In this document: positions 1 to 5,702 of the stretch, piece by piece
Numbering within the stretch: the first letter of the stretch is position 1
How the letters are laid out: each line of letters opens with the position of its first letter
From: JAMXLO01 sp046735215
Lineage (GTDB): Bacteria > Pseudomonadota > Alphaproteobacteria > Acetobacterales > Acetobacteraceae
Assembly: GCA_046735215.1 (NCBI GenBank)
Contig: JBKPSV010000039.1
Span: forward strand, 1 to 8,306
Length of the DNA stretch: 8,306 nucleotides
Reading direction: 5' to 3'
Notes under the pieces: generated by a model
What the model was told of the DNA's origin: nothing
The model's input: the letters and a program-made list of their open reading frames with translations, nothing else
The model's database searches: none
Translations under genes and position numbers: made by a program

Positions 1-617
1 GCGGCAGCGGGATCAGGAAACAGCCAGCCGACCTGCGGATGCCGCCCGAAGCACGACGGAGCGCGCGGCCCGATCACCGCATCGATCTCGCCGTCCGCCA
101 GCATGCCGGAGATCGTCGCGGTCGCCGGCGCGTCCTCCACGCGCACATCCGACGGCAGGTTCAGCGCGATCTTTTCGATGCGGCCGGTCTGCTCGTAACC
201 GCCACGCACCCAGGTGACATCCGACGGCTTCACGCCATACTCGTCCTCCAGCACCGCGCGCGTCCATACATTGGCAGTGACCTGATACTCCGGCACACCG
301 ATGCGGCGCCCCTTCAGGTCTTCGGGTCGCTTGATCCGATCAGTGCGCACGTAGATCGAATTGTGGCGAAACGAGCGTGAGGGAAACACCGGCACACCGA
401 CATAGGGGCAGTCGCCGTTGGCTGTCTTCACCGTGAAGCTGCTCATCGACAGCTCGCACATGTCGAAGTCGGCGTGACGGAAGGCACGGAAGAAGATCTC
501 CTCCGGCTCCAGCGTCATGAACACCGGGTTGACCCCATCGATCTGGACGCTGCCATCGACCAGCGGCCGCACCCGATCGTAGTCGCCGACTGCAATGGAG
601 AGTGCGAGCTTGCTCAT
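1..617 (-). CDS. 4,5-dihydroxyphthalate decarboxylase-like / periplasmic-binding-fold protein, 3' end outside window
   Basis: The minus strand is open from ATG at 617 to the window edge (205 codons; family members are about 330 aa, so roughly a third is missing). The product starts MSKLALSIAVGDYDRVRPLV and contains LEPEEIFFRAFRHADFD (residues 37-52), CELSMSSF (54-61) and RPEDLKGRRIGVPEY (97-111). These are typical of proteins annotated as 4,5-dihydroxyphthalate decarboxylase, which share the fold of NMT1/TauA-type substrate-binding proteins. True family members decarboxylate 4,5-dihydroxyphthalate to protocatechuate in phthalate breakdown, but many relatives carry this name without proof and no other phthalate gene is visible. 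No signal peptide is seen, which favours a cytoplasmic enzyme-like protein over a secreted binding protein. A GGTGGAAGG purine tract lies directly before the start. The Crp/Fnr gene ends 34 nt upstream on the same strand, so co-transcription is likely. Family assignment is confident; substrate is not. Confidence 0.8.
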   Translation of the reverse strand, partial: MSKLALSIAVGDYDRVRPLVDGSVQIDGVNPVFMTLEPEEIFFRAFRHADFDMCELSMSSFTVKTANGDCPYVGVPVFPSRSFRHNSIYVRTDRIKRPEDLKGRRIGVPEYQVTANVWTRAVLEDEYGVKPSDVTWVRGGYEQTGRIEKIALNLPSDVRVEDAPATATISGMLADGEIDAVIGPRAPSCFGRHPQVGWLFPDPAA

Positions 618-651
618 CCTTCCACCATGCTTTGGGAGTCTTGCAAGGCCG

Positions 652-1353
652 CTACATCACCTCCAGATCGCTAAGTTCATCCGGCACGGCGAGCGCCCGC
701 AATTTCGGGATATCGTGCAGGATGACGCGTGATCCATGCGTCTCCACCCCGTGCGATCGCAGAGCCGCGAATGCGCGCGAAAGATTTTCCTGCCGGCAGC
801 CAAGGCGAGCGGCCAGTAATCCCTTGTCGAAAGGTAGGCGAAACTCCGCTCGCTCGGCATTTGCATCCTTGACGCGCGCCAAGAGGTAGCAGCCCAGCCG
901 CTGCGCCGCGGTGCGCAGCTTCAGGTCGCGGACCTGCCGCACCATCGAGCGGAACTCGCGTGACACTGAACGCAACAGTGTGGCGGCGAGGAGAGCCTCG
1001 CGCTCCACCAATTGAAGCAGCCCGTGCGCACTGATCTCCAGCAGGCGGCAGCGAGTTACGGTGCGGGCGGTCAGCAGATAGGGAAGCTGCGTCAGCACCG
1101 CGGCCAGGACAAAGTGATCCATCGGATGCAGCACTTCGACCAGAGCCGTGGTGCCATCCGCTGCAGTGCTGGACAGAGTTACCTGGCCTTCCAGCAGAAC
1201 GTGCAGAACGTCGGGCATTGCGCCCTGGTGCGAGAGTACCTGGTCAGGTTCGGCCGATATCAGCTTGGTGACCGCCTCGATCTCCTGCTGGAGACCGGCG
1301 TCCAGCTGTTCGAATAGCGGGACTGCTCCGATCACCTCTGCCGTCGTCTGCAT
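652..1353 (-). CDS. Crp/Fnr-family transcriptional regulator, FNR-type recognition helix
   Basis: A 233-aa protein. The frame stays open to 1527, but that extension runs antisense through the tRNA; ATG 1353 is preceded by AGGAAG at good spacing and gives the normal family length. Residues about 10-105 form the sensor beta-barrel, 110-145 the dimer helix, and 175-215 a winged helix-turn-helix. The recognition helix reads CRQENLSRAF with E189, S192 and R193, the ExxSR pattern that FNR, FixK and DNR proteins use to read TTGAT half-sites. The barrel lacks the GE...RSA phosphate cassette of cAMP-binding members (HFVLAAVLTQLPYLLTART at 80-98 instead) and there is no N-terminal cysteine cluster for a 4Fe-4S centre. 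It is therefore probably neither a cAMP nor a classic oxygen sensor; a DNR-like haem/NO role or another input is possible. It leads the decarboxylase-like gene and lies 218 nt from a perfect anaerobox that could be its target. Confidence 0.88.
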   Translation of the reverse strand: MQTTAEVIGAVPLFEQLDAGLQQEIEAVTKLISAEPDQVLSHQGAMPDVLHVLLEGQVTLSSTAADGTTALVEVLHPMDHFVLAAVLTQLPYLLTARTVTRCRLLEISAHGLLQLVEREALLAATLLRSVSREFRSMVRQVRDLKLRTAAQRLGCYLLARVKDANAERAEFRLPFDKGLLAARLGCRQENLSRAFAALRSHGVETHGSRVILHDIPKLRALAVPDELSDLEVM

Positions 1354-1435
1354 TGCCGCCAGCTTCCTGCCAACATGAAGGGCCGTTGCCGGCTTGACGC
1401 AAAAACATGCCCATATCTCGCCTGCGCGGCAACCT

Positions 1436-1464
1436 TTGGCCAAGGTCGACGCGCCTGTGATACC
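1436..1464 (+). promoter_or_regulatory. candidate sigma-70 promoter of tRNA-Leu
   Basis: A -35 like TTGGCC (1436-1441, 4 of 6 consensus) and a -10 GATACC (1459-1464) are separated by 17 nt. Transcription would start near 1471, five bases before the tRNA, as expected for a stable-RNA gene with a short leader. The same -10 sequence occurs in the candidate rpsO promoter. Inferred from sequence only. Confidence 0.42.
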
Positions 1465-1475
1465 GTGCTGCGGTC

Positions 1476-1558
1476 GCGGGCGTGATGGAATTGGCAGACA
1501 TAAGGCACTTAAAATGCCTTGGCCCATGGCCGTGCGGGTTCGAGCCCCGCCGCCCGCA
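1476..1558 (+). tRNA. tRNA-Leu (anticodon UAA)
   Basis: A full class II cloverleaf can be drawn. The acceptor stem GCGGGCG (1476-1482) pairs with CGCCCGC (1551-1557), with discriminator A1558. The D stem is 1485-1487 with 1499-1501. The anticodon stem AGGCA/TGCCT (1503-1507, 1515-1519) closes the loop CTTAAAA, giving anticodon TAA at 1510-1512. A long variable arm follows (1520-1533), and the T stem GCGGG/CCCGC flanks TTCGAGC. The long variable arm, UAA anticodon and A discriminator identify leucine; it reads UUA and UUG. CCA is not encoded and would be added after transcription. Confidence 0.96.
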
Positions 1559-1570
1559 TACGCGCCTCAG

Positions 1571-1584
1571 TTGATCCACATCAA
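1571..1584 (+). promoter_or_regulatory. perfect anaerobox (FNR/FixK/DNR site)
   Basis: TTGATCCACATCAA is an exact match to the TTGAT-N4-ATCAA palindrome bound by FNR-type regulators. Its centre (between 1577 and 1578) lies 41.5 nt before the start point implied by the -10 at 1607-1612, the classic class II activator geometry. It lies 12 nt after the tRNA and 57 nt before the DUF1150 start codon. Confidence 0.8.
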
Positions 1585-1606
1585 TGCCTCGGTTCCGCCA
1601 CGCAGC

Positions 1607-1619
1607 CATACTAACTGTG
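1607..1619 (+). promoter_or_regulatory. candidate -10 and start point of the FNR-type promoter
   Basis: CATACT (1607-1612) matches TATAAT at four of six positions and predicts a start at 1619. The sequence at the -35 position (about 1584-1589, ATGCCT) is poor, as expected for an activator-dependent promoter. The leader to ATG 1641 would be 22 nt and carry the ribosome binding site. Confidence 0.6.
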
Positions 1620-1640
1620 GACCGTAATAGGATCGGTGCC

Positions 1641-1886
1641 ATGCGTTTCGCAGAACATTGCGCTACAGCCGGGCTAGCCGGTGGAGACCTGCGGCATATG
1701 ACGCGGGGCGAGCTCCTTCGGCTAGGCATGCCGCGGCTTATCTACCTGCGATGCGGCACGATCGACGGACAGCCGGCCTATGCTATCCACGCCGCCGATG
1801 GCACGGCAATGGCTGTCGTGGAGGATATCGAGGTGGCCCTAGAACTCGCGTCCGAACACGACATGACCTTCGTCGCGGTGCACTGA
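1641..1886 (+). CDS. DUF1150 family small protein
   Basis: An 81-aa protein starting MRFAEHCATAGL. The C-terminal half carries the family signature: YAIHAADGTAMAVVED (residues 47-62), a helix, then DMTFVAVH at the very end. DUF1150 proteins are small alphaproteobacterial proteins of unknown function, often encoded next to Hsp20-type small heat-shock proteins; no Hsp20 gene is in this window. ATG 1641 is chosen because AGGA (1629-1632) is eight bases upstream and the predicted transcript starts at 1619. An upstream in-frame ATG at 1584 would lie before that start point and overlap the anaerobox. The stop codon overlaps the start of the next gene (TGATG), so the two are translationally coupled. 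The perfect anaerobox upstream suggests induction at low oxygen or by nitrogen oxides. Confidence 0.82.
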   Translation: MRFAEHCATAGLAGGDLRHMTRGELLRLGMPRLIYLRCGTIDGQPAYAIHAADGTAMAVVEDIEVALELASEHDMTFVAVH

Positions 1887-2062
1887 TGGCGTTGATTGCG
1901 GTCTCCACCGACGACCCTGGGATCGCCCGGATCTTTTTCGACCTGCGCGCCATCAATCCGACTTTGGATGAAGAGGACCGCATCGCACTGGCGATCGAGC
2001 AAGCCTTTGCCATAGCGGACCAGCAGGCGGAACAGCCTTCACCGGCGATCCCGGCAGCCTAG
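1886..2062 (+). CDS. 58-aa protein of unknown function, coupled to DUF1150 gene
   Basis: The ATG at 1886 shares its A with the TGA stop of the DUF1150 gene. The product is acidic and mostly helical in appearance: MALIAVSTDDPGIARIFFDL at the N-terminus, then PTLDEEDRIALAIEQAFAIA (residues 25-44), and a Pro/Ala/Gln-rich tail ending PAIPAA. There is no signal peptide, membrane segment or cysteine. I do not recognise a family. The one-base overlap, lack of gap and clean stop argue that it is real and made together with the DUF1150 protein, possibly as a partner. No independent ribosome binding site is obvious beyond the coupling. Confidence 0.6.
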   Translation: MALIAVSTDDPGIARIFFDLRAINPTLDEEDRIALAIEQAFAIADQQAEQPSPAIPAA

Positions 2063-2066
2063 GCTA

Positions 2067-2096
2067 GTTCGTGCCGAGGGGCGGGTACTCGCGAAC
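2067..2096 (+). terminator. imperfect hairpin after the DUF1150 operon
   Basis: GTTCG and CGAG (2067-2071, 2075-2078, split by a 3-nt bulge) pair with CTCGCGAAC (2088-2096). The hairpin starts 5 nt after the stop of the 58-aa gene, as a terminator or 3'-end stabiliser would. No T tract follows, so intrinsic termination is doubtful. Confidence 0.3.
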
Positions 2097-2160
2097 GATG
2101 ATGGCGGCCGCAAACAGCGTGTGACGTGTGGACGTGCCGTGCCAGCATCAAAGCAGGCTT

Positions 2161-2195
2161 GCTGCAAGCGGCGTTTGCCTTCAGCTTGTTGCAGC
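2161..2195 (-). terminator. hairpin just past the decayed gene's stop
   Basis: GCTGCAA (2161-2167) pairs perfectly with TTGCAGC (2189-2195), with a smaller GGC/GCC stem inside the 21-nt loop. It directly abuts the stop at 2196 of the minus-strand gene remnant, the normal place for a terminator. There is no T run on the minus strand after it. Confidence 0.3.
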
Positions 2196-2579
2196 CTAGA
2201 ACGCCTTCATTGCGTCGATGATCTCACCTGGCTCTGGCTGAGGTAGGTGTCTTCCATGTAGCTCAGCTTGTTCCTGCCTACTCCGCACCGGGACGATGGC
2301 GAAGCTGAAAAGGACGGTCTTGGGGAAGCGGCTTCCGAACAGCGGCACCCCATCGAGGAGGTCATAAGCCATTGGCGTGACGAACCCAGTCTCGACTCGG
2401 TAGCGGCTGCCTTGGTGACCGCTGGGGTGATCCGATTGGTGGCGCTGGTCTGATCGTAGGCCTGAAGAGCGACGGCGCAACCAGTTGCTTGCAATCAGCC
2501 TGGGCAAGACCGGGCGCGGCGCCGATCACCATAGACACGAGAGATAGGTCAGCACACACGGCGACCGAGCGACGACCAT
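2196..2579 (-). pseudogene. probable decayed gene for a small exported protein
   Basis: No single frame is open, but protein-like pieces follow one another across the three minus-strand frames. After ATG 2579 (AGAGG three bases upstream) there is a hydrophobic leader, then a signal-peptide-like end GAAPGLAQA before DCKQLVA (about 2460-2520). These are followed by QAYDQTSATNRITPAVTKAA, VETGFVTPMAYDLLDGVPLF, GSRFPKTVLFSFAIVPV, NKLSYMEDTYLSQSQV, and EIIDAMKAF before TAG at 2196-2198. Start and stop are in the same frame (128 codons), so several small insertions and deletions appear to cancel. An exported protein of about 100 mature residues is suggested; I do not recognise the family. Chance protein-like pieces remain a real alternative, and sequencing error is a second. 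Confidence 0.38.
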
Positions 2580-2660
2580 TATCCTCTGCGGTTGTTTCAA
2601 GGACCCTCGCATCGGCGAGCAGTTGTACCACCAGGCCCCGCTACGCGGTCGCAACGCCCC

Positions 2661-2689
2661 TGGACAAAACGGGCGCAACGGGGGATACC
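2661..2689 (+). promoter_or_regulatory. candidate rpsO promoter
   Basis: TGGACA (2661-2666, five of six consensus) and GATACC (2684-2689, three of six) are separated by 17 nt. The predicted start near 2696 leaves a leader of about 83 nt, long enough for S15 to bind its own mRNA as it does in E. coli, though I cannot see that structure here. Confidence 0.45.
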
Positions 2690-2778
2690 GCCGCGCTTCC
2701 CTCCGGTCGTGACCGCGCTGGCCGACATCCCGGCGCCGGCCTGACTGAGGCGTAATTCTACCGAAGGAGACCATATCG

Positions 2779-3048
2779 ATGTCGATTACCGCAGAGCGCC
2801 GCACGGCGCTGATCGGCGAATATGCCACCGCGCCGGCAGATACCGGCAGCCCGGAAGTACAGGTGGCGATCCTTTCCGAGCGGATCTCCAACCTGACCGA
2901 GCACCTGAAAACTCACGCGAAGGACTTTCACTCCCGCCGCGGCCTGTTGATGCTGGTCGGTCGGCGCCGGCGGTTGCTGGACTACCTCAAAGCGAAGGAT
3001 TCCAGCCGCTACGAGACCTTGATTGGCCGGCTGAATCTACGCCGTTAA
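2779..3048 (+). CDS. rpsO: 30S ribosomal protein S15
   Basis: An 89-aa protein, the usual length for S15. It binds 16S rRNA in the central domain early in 30S assembly and helps form bridge B4 to the 50S subunit. Conserved blocks are TGSPEVQVA (residues 22-30), LTEHLKTHAKDFHSRRGL (39-56) and GRRRRLLDYL (61-70), followed by Y78 and a basic C-terminus. GAAGGAGA at 2763-2770 is a strong ribosome binding site eight bases before ATG 2779, and the start agrees with the family. pnp lies downstream on the same strand, the widely conserved rpsO-pnp order. In E. coli S15 represses its own translation; whether this leader does so cannot be told from sequence. Confidence 0.98.
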   Translation: MSITAERRTALIGEYATAPADTGSPEVQVAILSERISNLTEHLKTHAKDFHSRRGLLMLVGRRRRLLDYLKAKDSSRYETLIGRLNLRR

Positions 3049-3370
3049 CTGTTTTCGCCGCCGAGTACCCCTATATGGGCAGAAGCGGCGCCTACCCCCG
3101 GACCATGGTGGTGCGGGGCAACGCCGGGGGGCGCTATGGCCCCCAACGCCGCGGCCACGCGGCGGACTATCGAGACCGCCGTTCCGGCGACCCGAGGTGC
3201 GGGTTTGCGACGGCGTTTCCGGCCACATGGCCCGCGGCTGCGCCCGCGCTTTCCGCAAACGCAGCCCGCGCCATCCATGCGACCCGAGACGCCGCCTCCC
3301 GCCCAGTTGGGCCCCAGAGATGCAGGAATCGACCGTCCGCTGATGTCCGCGCAGCTGCAAGGACGCGTGA
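3049..3370 (+). other. rpsO-pnp intergenic region with stacked hairpins
   Basis: 322 nt without a credible gene; the long open frames here are Arg/Pro-rich, have no ribosome binding site and run into pnp out of frame. Two perfect hairpins lie close together: GGGGGC/GCCCCC (3127-3132, 3139-3144) and CGCCGCG/CGCGGCG (3147-3153, 3158-3164). In E. coli this interval holds the rpsO terminator, a second promoter and an RNase III-cut hairpin through which PNPase represses itself. The hairpins here could do similar work, but no T tract follows either. A TATATG at 3072-3077 could be a -10, though no good -35 stands 16-18 nt upstream. Confidence 0.5.
3127..3164 (+). repeat. tandem hairpins in the pnp leader
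   Basis: A 6-bp stem with a 6-nt loop (3127-3144) is followed three bases later by a 7-bp stem with loop GCCA (3147-3164). Both are perfect and GC-rich, so both should fold in RNA. They lie about 200 nt before the pnp start. Confidence 0.5.
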
Positions 3371-5584
3371 ATGTTCAATTACTATCGCAAGGAACTGGAG
3401 TGGGGCGGCCGTGCGCTGACCCTGGAGACGGGGAAGATCGCCCGCCAGGCCGATGGTGCCGTAATGGCGCGCTACGGTGACACCATTGTCCTGTGCACCG
3501 CGGTCGGGGTGAAGAGCTCCAGGCCGGGGCAGGACTTCTTCCCGCTCACCGTGAACTATCAGGAAAAGGCGTTCGCCGCCGGCAAGATCCCCGGCGGTTT
3601 CTTCAAGCGCGAAGGCCGACCGTCCGAGGTCGAAGTGCTGAAATCCCGCCTGATCGACCGGCCGATCCGTCCGCTGTTTCCCGACAATTTCCGCAACGAG
3701 GTTCAGGTGGTGGCCACCGTGCTCAGCCACGACCTGGAGAACGACCCTGACATCGTCGCGATGATCGGTTGCTCGGCCGCGCTGACGCTGTCCGGCATTC
3801 CGTTCTTCGGCCCGGTCGCGGCTGCCAGGGTTGGGTATCGGGACGGCCAGTACATCCTTAATCCCACGGCCGAGCAGATGAAGAACACGCAGCTCGACCT
3901 GGTAGTGGCCGGGACTTCGGAAGGCGTACTCATGGTGGAATCCGAGGCGCAGGAATTGCCCGAGGACGTCATGCTGGGAGCCGTCACGTTCGGCCATGAA
4001 GGCTTCCAGCCGGTCATTCAGGCGATCATCGAGCTGGCGGAGCATGCGGCGAAGGAGCCCTGGACTCTGACGGAGCCGACCGCCCAGGAGCAGGCACTGC
4101 AGGCGCGCGTGGGCACCCTGGCCCGCACCGGTCTGGAGGAGGCGTATCGTGAGCCGGCCAAGGAGGCGCGGCATCTCAAGGTCGACGCGGTACGTGCTCA
4201 GATGCTGGAAGCGCTGGCGGCGGACGGCGCCGACCCGGAGAAGGCAAAGGCGCTGTTCCACGACCTAGAAGCGGACGTGGTCCGCACCGCCATTCTGGAC
4301 ACCGGCAGGCGCATCGATGGCCGTGACACCCGATCAGTCCGACCGATCATCGCCGAGGTGGGCATTCTGCCCCGCGCCCACGGCTCGGCACTGTTCACCC
4401 GTGGCGAGACCCAGGCGTTCTGTGTCGCCACCTTGGGGACCGGGCAGGACGAACAGGTGATCGACGCGCTCGAGGGCGAGTACCGCGAGCACTTCATGCT
4501 GCACTACAATTTCCCTCCCTATTCGGTCGGTGAGGCTGGTCGCCTGGGCTCGCCAGGGCGCCGGGAAGTCGGGCATGGCAAATTGGCGTGGCGTGCGGTG
4601 CATCCGCTGCTGCCGGTCAAGGACAAGTTTCCCTACACGCTGCGCATCGTCTCGGAGATCACCGAAAGCAACGGCTCCTCATCGATGGCGACTGTATGCG
4701 GTAGCTCGCTGGCGCTGATGGACGCGGGCGTCCCGCTGAAACGGCCGGTCGCGGGCATCGCCATGGGTCTGATCAAGGAGGACCGCGGGTTCGCCGTATT
4801 GTCCGACATTCTCGGCGATGAGGATCATCTCGGCGACATGGACTTCAAGGTCGCGGGCACGGAAGACGGCATCACCGCACTGCAGATGGACATCAAGATC
4901 ACCTCGATCACGCCGGAGATCATGCGCATCGCGTTGGCTCAGGCGCGCGAAGGGCGCATGCACATTCTGGGCGAGATGGCCAGGGCACTCACCGGTCATC
5001 GCGGCGACGTGGCCGCCACCGCACCACGCATAACCGTGATGAACGTGCCGCGCGAGAAGATCCGCGAGGTGATCGGCACTGGCGGCAAGGTGATCCGCGA
5101 GATCGTTGAGCAGACCGGCTGCAAGGTCGATATCGAGGACGATGGTACGATCAAGATTGCTGCCACCGATGCGCTGCTGGCGCAGCGGGCGATCGACTGG
5201 ATCCGCGGCATCGTCGCGGAGCCGGAGGTCGGCGTGATCTATAACGGCAAGGTAGTGAAGACCGCCGAATTCGGCGCCTTCGTCAACTTCTTGGGCTCAC
5301 GCGACGGCCTTGTGCATATCAGCGAGTTGCAGCCGGGCCGCGTGGGCAAGACCACCGACGTGGTGAATGTCGGCGATCCGGTGAAGGTGAAGGTCGTCGG
5401 CTTCGATGAGCGCGGCAAGGTGAAGCTGTCGATGCGGGTGGTCGATCAGGCAACCGGTGAAGACATCACCGAGAAGGTCGGCGCCAAGCCGGGCCGCGGT
5501 GACCGACGCGAACGCCGAGACCAGCAGCCACAGAACGAGGCCGTGCCGCCCGAAGTCGCCGAACAGCCGGCGATCGGACAGTAG
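3371..5584 (+). CDS. pnp: polyribonucleotide nucleotidyltransferase (PNPase)
   Basis: A 737-aa 3'-to-5' exoribonuclease that uses phosphate to release nucleoside diphosphates, and can run in reverse to add tails. It works as a trimer in mRNA decay. All domains are present: RNase PH core 1 (about 13-143, with FFKREGRPSE at 77-86), the all-alpha linker (about 240-310), RNase PH core 2 (about 315-465, continuing through the metal site D485, D491, K493 in DEDHLGDMDFK), KH (about 553-612, GTGG at 569-572) and S1 (about 621-690). A charged tail rich in Arg, Gln and Pro (708-737) follows and may be a protein or RNA contact. AAGGA at 3359-3363 precedes ATG 3371, and the N-terminus (LTLETG, ARQADGAV) aligns with the family. 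It is probably transcribed from rpsO and/or a leader promoter. Confidence 0.98.
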   Translation: MFNYYRKELEWGGRALTLETGKIARQADGAVMARYGDTIVLCTAVGVKSSRPGQDFFPLTVNYQEKAFAAGKIPGGFFKREGRPSEVEVLKSRLIDRPIRPLFPDNFRNEVQVVATVLSHDLENDPDIVAMIGCSAALTLSGIPFFGPVAAARVGYRDGQYILNPTAEQMKNTQLDLVVAGTSEGVLMVESEAQELPEDVMLGAVTFGHEGFQPVIQAIIELAEHAAKEPWTLTEPTAQEQALQARVGTLARTGLEEAYREPAKEARHLKVDAVRAQMLEALAADGADPEKAKALFHDLEADVVRTAILDTGRRIDGRDTRSVRPIIAEVGILPRAHGSALFTRGETQAFCVATLGTGQDEQVIDALEGEYREHFMLHYNFPPYSVGEAGRLGSPGRREVGHGKLAWRAVHPLLPVKDKFPYTLRIVSEITESNGSSSMATVCGSSLALMDAGVPLKRPVAGIAMGLIKEDRGFAVLSDILGDEDHLGDMDFKVAGTEDGITALQMDIKITSITPEIMRIALAQAREGRMHILGEMARALTGHRGDVAATAPRITVMNVPREKIREVIGTGGKVIREIVEQTGCKVDIEDDGTIKIAATDALLAQRAIDWIRGIVAEPEVGVIYNGKVVKTAEFGAFVNFLGSRDGLVHISELQPGRVGKTTDVVNVGDPVKVKVVGFDERGKVKLSMRVVDQATGEDITEKVGAKPGRGDRRERRDQQPQNEAVPPEVAEQPAIGQ

Positions 5585-5596
5585 TTCCGTCTGCCA

Positions 5597-5620
5597 TGGC
5601 CGGCCGACGCAGGCCGGCCA
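5597..5620 (+). terminator. hairpin after pnp, likely transcription end
   Basis: TGGCCGGCC (5597-5605) pairs perfectly over 9 bp with GGCCGGCCA (5612-5620) around loop GACGCA. It starts 13 nt after the pnp stop. A short TTTT lies 10 nt further on (5631-5634), so it is not a textbook intrinsic terminator, but it is a good 3'-end structure. Confidence 0.55.
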
Positions 5621-5650
5621 CCGGCGGGGATTTTCACTTTGCATCCGGAG

Positions 5651-5670
5651 ACAACCGCCGTAACGGTTGT
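5651..5670 (+). promoter_or_regulatory. perfect inverted repeat in the nitronate monooxygenase leader
   Basis: ACAACCG (5651-5657) and CGGTTGT (5664-5670) form 7-bp arms around CCGTAA. It ends 32 nt before the start codon, separate from the pnp hairpin. It could be an operator for a dimeric repressor or a small RNA hairpin in the leader. Nothing identifies a binding protein. Confidence 0.4.
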
Positions 5671-5702
5671 GTCATAGGGGCTTTGGGAGGAGGCAAGGGC
5701 CC

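Larger units (their letters stand above)
2063..2778. other. 716-nt stretch without an intact gene
   Basis: This region lies between the 58-aa gene and rpsO. It holds an imperfect hairpin at 2067-2096, a hairpin at 2161-2195, a probable decayed minus-strand gene at 2196-2579, and a candidate rpsO promoter at 2661-2689. The plus-strand open frames here have no recognisable domains and I treat them as chance. The truB gene often found before rpsO is not present. Confidence 0.6.

Noticed and set aside
332..348. TTGATCCGATCAG, considered as a second FNR-type box
   Set aside because: The spacing between half-sites is 3 instead of 4 and it lies within the decarboxylase-like coding region.
1394..1418. 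TTGACG as the -35 of the tRNA promoter
   Set aside because: No acceptable -10 at 16-18 nt; the TTGGCC/GATACC pair nearer the tRNA fits better.
1354..1527. N-terminal extension of the first Crp/Fnr regulator to 291 aa
   Set aside because: It runs antisense across the tRNA-Leu, has no family similarity, and ATG 1353 has a good ribosome binding site and gives normal length.
1584..1640. Upstream ATG start for the DUF1150 gene
   Set aside because: It begins on the last base of the anaerobox and before the predicted transcript start; ATG 1641 has a ribosome binding site and gives a family-like length.
2489..2755. 88-codon plus-strand frame before rpsO, considered as a truB remnant
   Set aside because: Its end does not resemble the C-terminus of TruB and it covers the candidate rpsO promoter.
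3075..3480. Plus-strand Arg/Pro-rich frames between rpsO and pnp
   Set aside because: They overlap the pnp start out of frame, have no ribosome binding site and have the composition of GC-rich noncoding DNA.
3167..4261. 364-codon open frame on the minus strand opposite pnp
   Set aside because: It is a GC-rich shadow of pnp; the plus-strand protein is unmistakable and the antisense product has no domains.
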